A stretch of 64,000 nucleotides of DNA from Macrostomum hystrix (Eukaryota > Platyhelminthes > Macrostomidae), in NCBI GenBank assembly GCA_950097015.1, contig CATNEN010000039.1, forward strand, positions 12,130,001-12,194,000, written 5' to 3'. Positions 1 through 11,842 of this stretch are shown here, one piece after another. A program made the translations under genes and the position numbers. The notes beneath the pieces are model-generated. The model saw nothing but the letters and a program-made list of their open reading frames with translations. It did not search any database and had not been told where the DNA came from. The first letter of the stretch is position 1. Every line of letters starts with the position of its first letter.

Positions 1-9
1 TCCATCTAA

Positions 10-581
10 ACAAGTCCAAGGCAGAGAATGCAGCGTGTTAATTGTGCAAGAAATAATTTGAAGAGGATGAAAAGACGGTACTTGTCATTGCCAGAAAAAA
101 ATTATGAAGTTTTTTCTGGATCCAAGGTTCAACTTCATGTGCTACCTGAGAATCGCGAGCGATTCAATACATTTTCACTAAAGTTTCTTGTGGCTAAAGG
201 CTGCTGATCAGACTCACAAATTTGAAAATTGCTTCAAAGACACGTTTGCCTACTTGTCAAGAAGCATGTCAACATTGGCAGATCGTCTTCTTCCAGAACA
301 GCTGGTACACACACTAATGAATATGCATCCGAGGTTCAAGTTTTCAACTCTTCGTCAAAAGGGTGTTTATCCCTATTCGTGAGGAAAAGCTGGATAGTGT
401 GACAAGTCTTCCACCCAAGGCATGCTTTTTCAACAAGCTCACGATGTCAGATTGCTTAGATGTGGACTATGACCGAGCTCGTGCAGCATGGTCCGAGTTT
501 GACTGCAAAAACCTTAGAGACTATACAACCGCCTATCTTCAACTTGATGTTTTGCTCCTGTGCGATGTCTTTGAAAACTTT
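10..581 (+). pseudogene. Polinton/adintovirus-like DNA polymerase B fragment (exonuclease domain), frameshifted
   Basis: Three overlapping open stretches in successive frames (about 10-204, 182-382 and 363-581) resemble protein-primed family B DNA polymerases of Polinton/Maverick elements. The middle stretch carries the segment usually written F-x-DSF-x-FL-x-x-SL-x-x-L, here FKDTFAYLSRSMSTLADRL. The last ends in the exonuclease III motif, DYTTAYLQLDVLLLCDVFENF, with the Y-x-x-x-D spacing expected there. The frame changes near 181 and 378, so this is not a working gene. The polymerase palm motifs that should follow are absent: the homology stops abruptly where a 21-bp tandem array begins. The 5' end lies outside the window. 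Family assignment rests on motif recognition; a related polymerase-bearing virus-like element is the alternative. Confidence 0.72.
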
Positions 582-878
582 CGTCAGACAGCACAGCGAG
601 GCCGTCCGACAGCACAGCGAGGCCGTCAGACAGCACAGCGAGGCCGTCAGACAGCACAGCGAGGCCGTCAGACAGCACAGCGAGGCCGTCAGACAGCACA
701 GCGAGGCCGTCAGACAGCACAGCGAGGCCGTCAGACAGCACAGCGAGGCCGTCAGACAGCACAGCGAGGCCGTCCGACAGCACAGCGAGGCCGTCAGACA
801 GCACAGCGAGGCCGTCAGACAGCACAGCGAGGCCGTCAGACAGCACAGCGAGGCCGTCAGACAGCACAGCGAGGCCGT
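582..878 (+). repeat. 21-bp minisatellite inside the Polinton relic
   Basis: About 14 nearly identical 21-bp units with core CAGACAGCACAGCGAGGC start on the codon after the polymerase exonuclease motif and end where protease homology begins. Two units differ by CCGACAG for CAGACAG. Because 21 is a multiple of three, all frames on both strands stay open, giving spurious repetitive ORFs. The array replaces the rest of the polymerase and any genes that once lay between it and the protease. Confidence 0.95.
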
Positions 879-879
879 C

Positions 880-1128
880 TTCTTGGGTGTATTCCCCCAA
901 GATTTTGTATTAAGTATTAAGCATCTTCCACTTGATGAAAAGGAATATTTTTATTGTAAACACAGACACTTCTAATCTACCTGGAAAACATTGGGTTTGT
1001 GTTTGGGAGCATGGAAATACGAGCTACGTCCTATGCAGGTCGACCCTCGAAGTGGTAGCTGCGGCTTTTGGGTTATATTTTATGTCTTTTATAAATTAGT
1101 TGGTACGACAATATTTCAGCATGTGTGA
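880..1128 (+). pseudogene. Polinton adenain-like cysteine protease fragment, frameshifted
   Basis: Three consecutive short open stretches (880-955, 956-1030, 1033-1128; frames 1, 2, 1) look like the Ulp1/adenain cysteine protease of Polinton-type elements. The first has FLGVFPQDF, resembling the N-terminal F-x-GVF-x-x-D signature. The second has NTDTSNLPGKHWV, with the catalytic-His G-x-HW motif. The third has DPRSGSCGFWVIFYVFYKL, with the catalytic-Cys S-x-CG-[FY] motif. Two frameshifts disable it. It lies in the same orientation as the polymerase fragment, so both probably come from one element. The match is by motif order, not database comparison. Confidence 0.66.
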
Positions 1129-1806
1129 TATGCTACCGCGTGCAGAATCAAATAAAAATTTCTGGTTCAACAAAAAGCTTCGTACCTAATCTGATGAGCG
1201 AAACAGAAACAATAATTTGTGATAGAATGTTTTGTCAAGTTAGTGTAGCAATGAAACTGATTCAACATGCCTATTTCAGAATGGCACCGTGTCTCTGAAT
1301 TCTTGGCTGGACACTAAATGTGCAGATAGTTTGACTTTGTAATTTTTTAAGCAACATGCCAATGACAGAGAGAGAGTAAGAGAGAATTTGACATAGAAAA
1401 TGCTTCGTGCGAGCTAGGACTTAGAAAGTTTTGGTGCGTTTGTGTCAAATGTATAGGATTTTCCTATGCGGCACTTCCTATGTATTTCGCCATAAGATCA
1501 AAACGCGGTTGTGTCATTTTTTTCTATACTACTATCGATAGGGGAGGGCTGGTGTGACGTTTGTGGTAGACAGTACAGTACTCAATAATGGGGGTGGGCA
1601 GTTGTGAGATTAGATGTTACAAAATTAGGGGAGAGCTCTGATATTGGCGGTAGAAATTACTCAAGAGGAGATAACTGGTGCGATGTAAATGAGTACTTAA
1701 ACACGGTGAGTGAAAAAAGAAAGAAGTTTTGACTGTAGATAGTGTGGTGAGATCGAGGGAAACATCCTATTTCCTAGTTCACCCGTACGTCTCCACCATT
1801 TCAGAA
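1129..1806. other. Gap between Polinton relic and EML coding start
   Basis: I see no convincing coding sequence. A GTGAGT donor at 1706 and a TTTCAG acceptor ending at 1804 could bound a 99-bp intron, making an untranslated first EML exon end near 1705. No terminal inverted repeat of the Polinton is recognisable. Confidence 0.4.
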
Positions 1807-4800
1807 ATGTTCTCCCAACCGAAGCGAAGGTGGCTGCCTTCGTTCAAAGGTCCAAACGAGTTGGCGCCCAAGTACAAGCGGATGGTGAATCCACCTTCTC
1901 GGCGGAGGATGGAGCAGCAGCAGGAGCAGCAACAAAAGCACCGAAAATTTTCCATCAAAGTTCTGGCTAAGGGGCGACTGCAACCGGGCTATCGAACTCA
2001 GGGCACCCAGACTCCCAAGAGGCTGCTCTCAGCTGTGGTTCCTCCGCGTCCCGTCATCGTGGTCCGACGAGAAATCGTGCAGCCATCACCTAAACCCCAA
2101 CTAAAGCTTAAAAAGGACGCTCAGCAGAAACCCACGCAGAAACAGCAGCAGCAGCAGCAGCAGCAAAGCCAATCACTCAAGCTGGCCTTGGCAGCGCTTC
2201 AAAGACTGCAGCAGGCTCACGAGTCTGACACTGGCTACGACACCAACGACGCTGTGGAAGCCAAGCATCCAGAGCCGCTGGAGGACTCGAAGAAACAAGA
2301 AAAACTGCCACAGAAGCAACAACAGCAGCAGCAGCAACAGAAACAGCAACAAGAACAGCAGCAGCAGCGTCAACCGTCGCCCAGTCAACGCCCAAAGAGT
2401 GCCTCTCCTGCATCGCCAAGTCAGTTTTAAAGGCTCGCTTATCAAGCCTACTCGAAGATGCAATTGCTTCGCTGGATCGGATCAAAGTAGAAGTTAACTT
2501 TAACGAAACTAATCAACAAGAAAAATTTGTTCAAACTAAAGTTATGATTAAAATACGAGCTATAACAAAATACTATCGCACCTAATGTACGCTAATTGCT
2601 AACAAAACGCGCGCTTAAAAAGTAAAACTTTATGATGTTAGTCATAATTAAAAAATTCAACTTTAATGTCGCCTAACATTTTGCTTGGCTTAAAAAGTTT
2701 AAACACTTTTTTGAGTCGCAAGAGATGAGCTAAAAACTAAACATAAAAATTCTCAGATTTGGACACGAATCGAACTACAAGAACTGCAGCTCGACCTCCG
2801 CCTGTGCCCATCAGTGTGCCCATTCGAGGACGCAGAATGAGTGAGCTATGTTTTATTTCATTCAATGGATTTGATAAGATGTCTGTACGCTCGTATATAA
2901 AAGACACGAGAACTTCGGAATAACCATCCTAGCGTTCTACGCACCGACCGTGCGGGAGACTCAGCACCGACAGCCGCCGGAGCAAGCCCTGCGCCTCGAC
3001 TGGGTCTACGGCTTCACTGGAGGCGACTCGGCAGCGACTGGCGGAGCGGCAGACGGTTTATTGCATGCCCTGCCTACCGGCGAGCTTGTTTACGCAGTGG
3101 CCAACACCGCAGTCGTGTTCGACCCGGAGGCCCATCGGCAGAGACACTATACGGAGCACACCGGCCCCATTGTGTCGTGAGCGGCGACCTATATTAAATT
3201 GACCCTACCAGTAAAAAAATCAAGGTCAATTTTTTGTATGTGGAAGGAGTCAATCAATAGATTAATGTGACAATTAATTCATAGACAAACGGACAAACAG
3301 CAGTTTTTTTTATTCGGATGCTATTTCGAGGCTTAAAATATGAACGCTTTGCCCGGGGAAGACACTATTGTGACTGCAGGTAAGCACATTCATATAAAGC
3401 CTCTGAGATATACTATGCCCAATAACCCTGTCGCACTCAGCATGGACGTTCATCCGACAAAGAGTGTCATTGTGACTGGTCAACGCTCGGTGCCTGAGCT
3501 TCGTGTCGATGCCCAGTTGCGCGTTTGGGACGCCGAAGGTCTTGGCACCTTCGTGGTTCTCGGCGACGCTGACCTCTTCCAGAGCTGTGTCACCTCGCTA
3601 AGCTTCTCGGTGGAGAGCCAGGGTGCCTACCTACTAGCGTTGGACGGCTTGGCCAATGGTCACCGCCAGACGATGTTTGTCTTCGACTGGCAGACGCGAC
3701 GCCTTGTTGCTAAGACCAAGACTAGTCGCGAACCGGTACGTCGGGCCGTCTTTCATCCCGACGACGATTCGAGTCTGGTAAGCTATGGCAAGCGCCACGT
3801 GCACTTCTGGCGCATCTTCCAGGAAGAGGACGGACGGAGTCGCATCTTGCGCGACAAGAAGAGCGGCATATTCGAGTCCAGCCCGCCCGACGACGTGTTG
3901 TCGCTCAGCTTCGATTTGGTTGGCAACGCTGTCACTGGTGACTCTAGCGGCTGCCTGCAGCTGTGGGTGCGCGACGAAGAGGATGCATTCGTCCTGCGCT
4001 CGCTGGACCATCTGCAGCGGTCGCATCGGGTGAGCTTCAAGAAGTTGTAACGTAAAATAATATAAAAGATGAGACACCAGATGTAGAACCACTAACCATT
4101 ATTCCTTAATGCAGAGTCAGCACGATGTCGATTTTTTAAAACATTTTCAGGGCCCAATAACGTGCCTTCGAATCCTGGGGGATGGCACGCTACTGTCAAC
4201 CTCTGGATCCTGCATCAGAGCATGGGACACTCTGAACGACTACAGCCTGGTTAAGGAGAGAATCGTAAGTAGCTCGTAATATTGCTCTTTTGTGCACGCA
4301 ACGATCTTCACGGTTCTAAAAGGAAGTTTGCTTTTATGATGAGTTTTATAGCTGCAGATAAGAATTTTATGGCTGTTTTTTTAGTGCGTAAAAGTGCTGT
4401 ATCTACGAGCTTAATATTAAGCATGTGTAGAGAGCACATGTTAAAGCCATCTGCTTTATATCATTAAAAAAGACATAAACTTGACAGTATTACAGCTGTC
4501 AACTTCACAGTTGACATTAAAACATCTTAAACTTAAAGTATAGGATGTTTTAACAGCTTACTAACAGTAGCAAGAAGCGAGAATTCAATAAGAAACTATA
4601 ACAGTACATTTGCGACATTGGCTACTAAAATAGTAGCTCTGAGACATTACAAGTCGTAAAAAACGGGCGCTCTCCGCCCTCTACCCGCAGCTGAATGAGT
4701 CCACTGAGAATCTCGTAGCTGTGGCCGTCAAGAGTCCTCGAAGCTCCGACGGCCGGTTGGTGGTTGCCACCTCCAGCAACAGCCTGCTGGAGGGCTCAAT

Positions 4801-7293
4801 GCAAGACAGGTTCAACTGCATCGTCCAGGGCCACTCGCTCGGCGGAGAGCCAGACATCAACGCAGCTGTCTCGGTGGCGACGCATCCGCGCGAGCACTCC
4901 ATTGTGACCTGCGCCGGCGACCGCGGCGTCTGCAAATGGTCGACGCTGCATCGTAGGCTGCTCTGGCGCACCTCTGTGGAGGTGCCGTGCACCTGCGCCT
5001 GCTATCATCCCCGCGGACACCTGATAGGTATTGGCACTAGCGCCGGTCGGTTTATTGTCTTGCACAGCGAGTCGGGAGCACACGCCCTGTCATCGCAGGT
5101 TGTGCCGTCGGATCACTCAGGTGAGCTCAATTATAGAATGCGGTCTCACTTGTACTGGGCTAAAGCGTTCGCTTTCTAGGGTTCGATGCGAGCGTGCTTT
5201 AAAATCGTAGCAATATACTGCACTGATTATTATGGCTCAAGAACGGAAAGACAGGAGAGAAGTAGTACAAGCACATTTTGCACGAATTGTGTGTTCAGTA
5301 AATTCTACAAGCATCTCGAGCCGTTAATCCTAGTTGATCCATTGAACAATCCTCATCTGCACCGCATTCTCCTAACAACTCGCATTGCAGCCAAGCAGCT
5401 GAGGTCGGCAGCATTCAGCCCCGGTAAGTGCGGCTCACGGATATGATAAACTGGGATTTAAGGATGAATCTGTGAGGCTGTGAGCCCCGATTAGCATTAG
5501 AAAGACAGAGAAGAAGCAAAAAACGAAGGAATTAAATCTAGCCTCATCTGGGATTTGTTTGCAACCCCCGACGCCAGATTCGGCAATCAAGTTCGAGCAT
5601 ACACCCTCCCACTGCTGTCGGCAGGCTTGCAATAAGCGAATCCAATTTAGAAGTTTGGACTTTAAAAACCCGGGCTCCCCAGGAGAGGATAAATCGAATG
5701 AGGAAGGCTCAGGCAGAGATTTAGAAGAAACGAGAGTGAGAAGTTTTAGCAAGTGGAAGGAGGTAATGAACAGAGTGAGTGACGAGTGTGGATGCTAAAG
5801 ACAAGTTCTGGTCCTTATATGACCCCGCAAATTGAACCGAAATTGCTGGGCCAGCGGAGAACAGACGCTCCCAACCACAAAGTCAATTAGGACCTTGGAA
5901 ATTTCCCCCTCTGCTCCGTCACAAAAAGTACTCGCCGCCCCGTCTTGTTGGCTCTCCATCTGGCCCGTTTGTCCAGTTCTTTTTAACTGGGATATTTAGG
6001 AAATCGTGAACGAAAAGGGAGTTTTGTGCGTTATTGTAATGGGATTTTCCCCCAATCCGATCATCATAATCCAAAATACTCTAAAACCCCTTTATATATA
6101 CCCTACCCCATACACCGACACCTAATATCCCCAACCCTGCACACCAACCCATCCAGCCCCACCCCACCTCCCACGTCGACCAATCAGCGCGCTGCATTAG
6201 GGGGGACACGCTACTACTCACATTGCGTTGAACCATAAAAAATCATGAGCCCACATCAATAGCAATTGTATCTCTGATCAGACGGCTTAACTAGATGACT
6301 AACCTTGAGGCTGCAGTTGAACGCATTATCAATCTCAAAATTTAAGAAATTTCTATATAGGAAAATACATGGATTATACATTTGGCCCAAATTTATTCAT
6401 CGTCTTTTTAGACGGTAATCTTTTGGCCATTGGTGCGGAGGACGGCAGCGCGTACTTGTACAGCGTTGAGGAGAACGGACTGATGTACCGGCGGTACCGC
6501 GAGGGCTCCTTAAAGGGCCACTCGGCGCCTATTGTCTGTCTGGACTGGGCTGCCGACGCGTCGGTGCTGCGAACCCAGTCGGTGGATTTGGTCACCAAGC
6601 TGTGTAAGAAAGCACGATTTTGAAATGGAATCTATAACTTTTGTCTGTTCAAAGAGATCAGTACCAATTTCGAAGGGGGTTCGCATTGTTAATATAGATA
6701 CATAGTTGGGCCACAGGTGTAGACAGTTGCAAAGTTTCAGCTATTTGAAGGTGCTTTTGAAGGCTGTGTACAGCTTTTCAGTCTGAGATTGGAGGCCGCC
6801 GCCGCATCGGGTGGCAACTTTTATTACTTGATTTTTTCCCAGGGTCGATGAGCTCGCTGACGCAGGTGTCACAGGAGGACGTCAGCGATGTCCGATTCGC
6901 CACTGAAACCTGCTATCTGAGCTACGGGCACGCGGCAGCATGGCAGCCGTACGTGGGCACTGACAGGGGCTTGCTGTGTGCTGCTCGGTCCAGCACAGCC
7001 GACAAGCTGTGCGTTGGCGACGACAACGGACACCTGACGCTCTACCGGTTCCCAGCCCATCCAGAACAGGTCAGACCCGCTTCGAGCGAATGTAGCAGTT
7101 TCCACATTAGGTAGTTATTTTGTAACGTTCGACTTTTTAAAAATTGCTACAGGCTCAGGGCATCAGCACTCCAGCCCACGTGCGCTCACTGCACAGCGTG
7201 GCTTTCATCTTCGACGATTCGGCTGTGATTAGCTCCGGCCGCGGCGGGCCCCTCATCATGCAGTGGTCGCTGATCGACTCCGGATTCAAGTGA
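1807..7293 (+). CDS. EML: EMAP-like (EML) microtubule-associated protein: HELP domain plus WD40 repeats
   Basis: Inferred exons are 1807-2419, 2757-2840, 2933-3176, 3441-4029, 4151-4264, 4691-5120, 5391-5423 (33 bp), 6412-6603, 6843-7069 and 7153-7293. All junctions are GT-AG in matching phase, giving 888 aa. The HELP domain (GRRM in the second exon, then LRLDWVYGF and LPTGELVYAVANTAVV) is followed by WD40-type repeats, for example HPTKSVIVTGQ, GTFVVLGDADLF, GDSSGCLQLW, TCAGDRGVCKW and SSGRGGPLIMQW. This is the EML arrangement of tandem beta-propellers; EMLs bind tubulin and modulate microtubules. The N-terminal exon encodes a basic, glutamine-rich region with long CAG/CAA tracts instead of a clear coiled coil. 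Its link to the HELP exons relies on a GTCAGT donor at 2420 that bypasses the stop at 2428. A second in-phase acceptor lies at 2789. WD assignment is firm; the first junction is the least certain. Confidence 0.88.
1918..2370 (+). repeat. CAG/CAA-rich coding tracts (polyglutamine) in EML exon 1
   Basis: Three clusters of CAG/CAA codons (about 1912-1940, 2142-2166 and 2317-2370) encode runs of 4-8 glutamines broken by Lys, Glu, Ser or Arg. Mixed CAG/CAA usage argues for a maintained protein tract rather than a pure DNA expansion. Segments between them, such as ESDTGYDTNDAVEAKHPE, look like ordinary acidic and basic linker. Confidence 0.85.
5424..6411 (+). other. Largest EML intron
   Basis: This 988-bp intron lies between the 33-bp micro-exon 5391-5423 and exon 6412-6603. 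It starts GTAAGT and ends CTTTTTAG. It holds a pyrimidine/A-rich stretch (6050-6180) but I see no gene or recognisable element. Confidence 0.7.
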
Positions 7294-8312
7294 TTTTCTT
7301 TACAATTCATCTACCAACATGATATTGTTTATAATTACAATTGTTTCCTCTGCTTGATATTGATTATAAAACCACATTATTTATTTAATTTTGTACTTAG
7401 TGTTCTCGTGTTGACAGCGCTCGATGTTTCTCGATGACATCGCAGCCAAAATCTGCAGCCAAACGAAGAGATTGCACACCGAGTTAAGTAAAGCGAGAAA
7501 TGGTTGCATATTCTTCTCACATTTTTCTTTTTGTAATTAGTTTTTAACCTGTCACAAGGAAAAGCGAATCAATTTAATGACCAGCATGATCAATTTGTTA
7601 AAAGTATTGCTGCTCTACCAGACCCAATCAGCTTCGTGGGCATTGTTGCTTAAGGCTAATATATATTCCTTCGAACAGCCACAAAAAATACGTTTTGATT
7701 TTTGTTTTCTTCGGGAAAACTTTTTATTGAAAGAAATAAATTTGATTAGGAAATCCTCTATTTTTACCGGAGTTTGCTAACTAAGCAAATCAGAATGTGT
7801 TGGCATGCTTGTTTATTTCTTGACTTGCGGTTGTTAATGAGGTGATAGTGTAGCTCTTAGCACACGTACCCCACCATGGTACTTTTTCATTTCAAATGAA
7901 GCTATTTTCCACTGTGCAAATGAGGCAATGTCACAGCCGACCACCAAGGAAGCGGGCTTCTGGTTATCGTGGACCATGACTCAAACCAATTAAGGTCAGA
8001 TCTTCATGGCTATGGCCATAGACTATTAATTCGCTTCGATAACACACGAAATATATACAAGGACTACAAAAAAGCATTTTTCATTTCCAGAGCGCACTAT
8101 AAGATGGGCATCTAACACGTCACTCGAGGGGGTCTTACTCGCTAGTTACCTTCTGTACCTACAACTATATATATTAACACACATATAGTTTATGTGCCAA
8201 GCTCGAGTGTTAAAGTCGGCATCGGGTGCTCGTCTGGACGGCTCGTTAATAAAAAGAATATATTAACACCCGATTCAGTTAGGTCGTTCATCGCCACTGC
8301 TCTGTTCTCAGC
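7294..8312. other. Intergenic region between EML and the Rpt6 paralogue
   Basis: AT-rich with no supportable coding sequence. A TATATATT stretch near 8166-8175 lies about 140 bp upstream of the Rpt6-like ATG and could be part of its promoter, but this is weak. Confidence 0.4.
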
Positions 8313-9751
8313 ATGTCCGATTTGTTTCACCGCTTCAGCAGCCTTCTCCACCCAGACGTCGGCGCGCCCGAGAACGAAGTCTTCCACATCGAAGACGCAA
8401 CCTCGTCCACGTTGGACGCTGAAGTGACTAACGTGACGTCTGGGTTTACCCGTAGCACAGACTTGTTCAAGATCTACATCCGGCACAAAATTTTGGATGC
8501 AAATCTCAGTCTGAACCACAGTAGCTATCGGCTCAGCGTGCTGGAACAGTTGGCCAAACACAAGATGAGCTACCTAAAGAAGCTCGAGGCGGTTGCAGAC
8601 AAGCTTGAGGAGTCACCACGCTACGTGGCTTTGGTACAGTCCGTGCTGAGCTGCGACATGGTGGTCATCAAGCTTGGCAGCGAAAGCTTCGTGGTCAATA
8701 TTAGCCACCGATTGAACCAGTCTGAGAAGCTTCGACCCAACAGCAAGGTTGGCATCCGGTTCACGCCATATGGTGGCATGGAGATCTACAGGGTGTTCCC
8801 GGACGTGCAAGATCCTCTAGTGTCGCTAATGCTGGTGCAAAAGGATACGGAGTCAACCTACGAAATGATCGGCGGCCTAGAACGGCAGATTCGCGAGATC
8901 AAGGAGGTGGTAGAGCTGCCGATCCTTCATCCGGAACTCTTCACATCACTGGGGATCTCACAGCCGAAGGGTGTGCTGCTTTATGGCCCACCTGGCACTG
9001 GAAAGACCATGTTGGCTAGGGCGGTTGCGCATCACACCAAGTGCTCCTTCTTCAAGCTTTCTGGTACGGAGCTTGTTCAGAAGTACATTGGCGAAGGAGC
9101 GCGGCTAATGCGAGAGTTATTCATTCTTGCGAGAAAGAAGGCGCCGTCAATAATTTTCCTAGACGAAGTTGACAGCATTGGATCAAGGAGGTCAGACGGC
9201 GGCGGTGGTAGTCACAACGGCGGCGGTGGTGGTTCCTCCTGCGAGCGAACTATGATCGAGCTGCTCAACCAGGTGGACGGCTTCGAGCCAGTTGAGAATA
9301 TTAAAGTAAAATGCAGTCCGTGTGCCGATATTATTAACGCAAGCGTTTAAAAAACGGTAGTTTCGATCATGTTGACAGAAAATTCATAAAAATTCCTACC
9401 TTACAGGTCATCCTGGCCACGAACCGCATTGACACACTGGACGAAGCGCTGATCCGTCCGGGCCGCGTTGACAGGAAGATCTTCTTCCCGCCGCCCAACC
9501 TGCAGGGTCGAATCGACATTCTGCGCATCCACTCGCGCCGAATGAACCTTGGCCGGGGAGTCTGCTTGCGCACCGTGGCGGAGTCGATGCACGGTGCCTC
9601 CGGCGCCGAGCTGAAACTTATCTGCCAGGAGGCGGCCTTCTCGGCGCTGCGCGAGGGTCGCCAGTTTGTGACGCATGAGGACTTCATGCAGCGCATCGAC
9701 AAGGTGATGAAGAGCCTTACGTCACGGGACGAAAGTATGCAGACGAAATAG
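8313..9751 (+). CDS. PSMC5: 26S proteasome regulatory ATPase subunit 8 (Rpt6/PSMC5)-like, divergent paralogue
   Basis: Two exons (8313-9305 and 9407-9751) joined by a 101-bp GT-AG phase-0 intron encode 445 aa; Rpt6 is usually about 400. Rpt6 subunits form part of the AAA+ ring that unfolds substrates for the 20S proteasome. Walker A GPPGTGKT is at residues 225-232, Walker B IIFLDE at 280-285, the pore-loop aromatic motif KYIG at 257-260, and RPGRVDRK follows the intron. STYEMIGGL and HPELF[16 protein letters not shown] are strongly Rpt6-like. Three things are odd: about 40 extra N-terminal residues, a glycine-rich insertion (295-309) after Walker B, and a C-terminus ending SRDESMQTK without the hydrophobic Rpt6 tail that docks on the 20S alpha ring. 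This suggests a lineage- or tissue-specific paralogue, not the housekeeping copy. ATPase motifs look intact. Confidence 0.92.
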
Positions 9752-9829
9752 TGCCAAGATAAATAATAATAATAAATGCCATGGTTGCCGTACCAATAAC
9801 AGCCAAAGTTCATTTTACCTTTTAGTTTA

Positions 9830-9835
9830 AATAAA
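9830..9835 (+). terminator. Polyadenylation signal of the Rpt6-like gene
   Basis: AATAAA about 80 bp after the TAG, followed by TTTTGTATTTTATTT. Other AATAA-rich words lie closer (9760-9776), so the cleavage site is not certain. Confidence 0.5.
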
Positions 9836-11842
9836 AATTTTGTATTTTATTTAGTTTTTTATTTCACTAGCTACGGCTGCTGTAACTGTTTTAATGGTCA
9901 GCGAGTCCTGGAGCTGTAGTTTGAAGGACCACTGTGGGTGTAGTGGTGTTTTTTAGCGCCATTCTGTGAAGAACCATTGTTAAAACTGACGTAAACCAAT
10001 ATTAGTACTTTATTAATTAGCATTTAGCTACGTCAGATTTCATTGAATTACTAGCAACTGCTGTCAATAAAATTCGTTTAAATTTAAGGATTTTTACTAT
10101 TACATTTTGGAAACAATGGCCAATTCTAAAAATACCAGTGAAAATAACGGACCATTGAAGGAATTAAAAAAATTATTGAATAGAAAAGTAAAGCTACGTA
10201 TTTAAAGTTTTTATAAAAATCTACGATTTTAATTAGTTTTTAACAATGGAGAGAATTTTCGAGAGTTGAAATGGTGAGAGAACAGAACAAGCACTCAGCT
10301 TCAGACCTGTTCAAAAAACACAACGTTGGTTCGGTACACCCTCTTCGGATTCAGCATGCTTCAAATATTACATTTGAAGTTTTTTCAAAGTTCTCCCATA
10401 TATCCACACTGACATAGTGAAGACGTCTGCGCTAGCGCTTGTCAAGCAGACCCCCCGTAAGAAGTTTAGCTTAGCTTATTTCCGCCCACATCATCGGTCT
10501 CTCGTCATCAGCGGATGAGACCCTCGAGGAATAATCGAGTTCCAGCGATCAGCCGTTACTGGGGAGGTTACTGGGGATGACGCTGGCGTCTCATGGGGAG
10601 ACAGTAGGTCGTGGGTGAAAAAGAAGAGGATTAATTCATCAGGCCAGCTGCGCAAAATGCAAAGGGGATTAAGGCCGACGCGCAGCTTGGGAGGCTGGGT
10701 CCGGGGGTTGGGAAATCCCGATCAGATCATCCTTTAGCCCCCGTTGCAATCCTCGGCCCCTTTACGCAAGATTCTGTTTCTATCGGCTGTTTTTATTCCA
10801 TCTGAGCGAACAGTGCCATGGAGACTGACCTGTTGCGAGAACGCGCATTTCGTTAGACGCCGTAAAAGAGACTTCAAAATGAACTGAAAGAATAAGATGC
10901 AAAATATATTGTGTGCTGATTTGGCAATTCCAAATTGTGGAAGGAAAATTCACATTTCTGGAGAAATGATTAATGGATTTTAAAATGAGAGACGGGGAGA
11001 AATTGTCCGGATGAATTGAGTCTTACTGGCTTCGAACTAAAGCTAGTAAAAAAAGTAAAGAACAAGTGTCGGCGGCGTCGCATGCCCGATAGTTGAAGCC
11101 AGTAACGAAGTGAAAGAAGATCAAAGCGACCACGAACCTAACCAGATGAGGACAGAAAGGAAATTGAAACGACAGCCAGCCTAGCCCAGTATAGTTAACT
11201 ATTCCCTTGACGGCTGCGGAGGCTGGGGTGCGGCCCAGCTCAAACCGAAGTCTTCAGGGATCCCAGCTGTACAACCGGTTTGATCTGTACCAAATAAATC
11301 AGTCAGCAATGTTTATGTGCATGTGCAGTGATATTGCCAGCAGCATTAGTTATTTTACAGTCGCAGAACTGGGCTGGCACAATGAAAGCCATCTATTATT
11401 ATTGCCTTAAAATACTCGCCATCGGCATCTGCAATAGACCCGGGACCCGCTTCCTATCCTGGTTTATCGCTCCGAAACGATTTCTAATTAAAAATATAAA
11501 TATCAACCTTTATGTGATAGAGCCGCCTCTGCCACAGATCTGCTCTAGCTACACATTCCTTCCCGCGTCATTGGTCCGTGCCGGCAGAGAAATCCTTCTC
11601 TCCCGGGTTCGGAACACTCGGGTTGGCATTGGCCAGCGGATGGAAAAAAGAGAGAGAGAGAGAGAGAAGGGAGAGGAACAACAGAAAAGAGAATTCTGCC
11701 AGCTAAAAAGGTACTGGGGGAGTTTTCTTTCCAAGCTCCTGCTTCATTTGATTGACAGCAATACGAAAGGACTCAATTTTTTAGTTCGACATTTTTAGCT
11801 CATACCGACCAAACAGGACGGCGACGCCTCTCCCTCTGCAGC
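9836..11842. other. Intergenic / SCYL2 5' region
   Basis: No ORF here looks coding. A (GA)n stretch lies at about 11647-11668. The SCYL2 start codon is preceded by CTCTGCAG ending at 11841, which may be a 3' splice site, so non-coding 5' exons could lie here. Confidence 0.4.

Noticed and set aside
1188-1206. Hammerhead-ribozyme-like CTGATGAGCGAAAC
   Set aside because: The core words are present but stem II would be essentially absent and stems I and III do not pair, so it cannot form the fold.
2300-2510. Second frame through the polyQ region ending ...KARLSSLLEDAIASLDRIK
   Set aside because: It looks like an amphipathic helix but would need an upstream frame change and a weak donor; the main frame splices cleanly to the HELP exons.
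3340-3440. Coding extension MNALPGED... before the third EML WD exon
   Set aside because: Splicing 3176 to 3441 restores the continuous HELP-to-WD sequence GPIVSMDVHP, so this stretch is intron.
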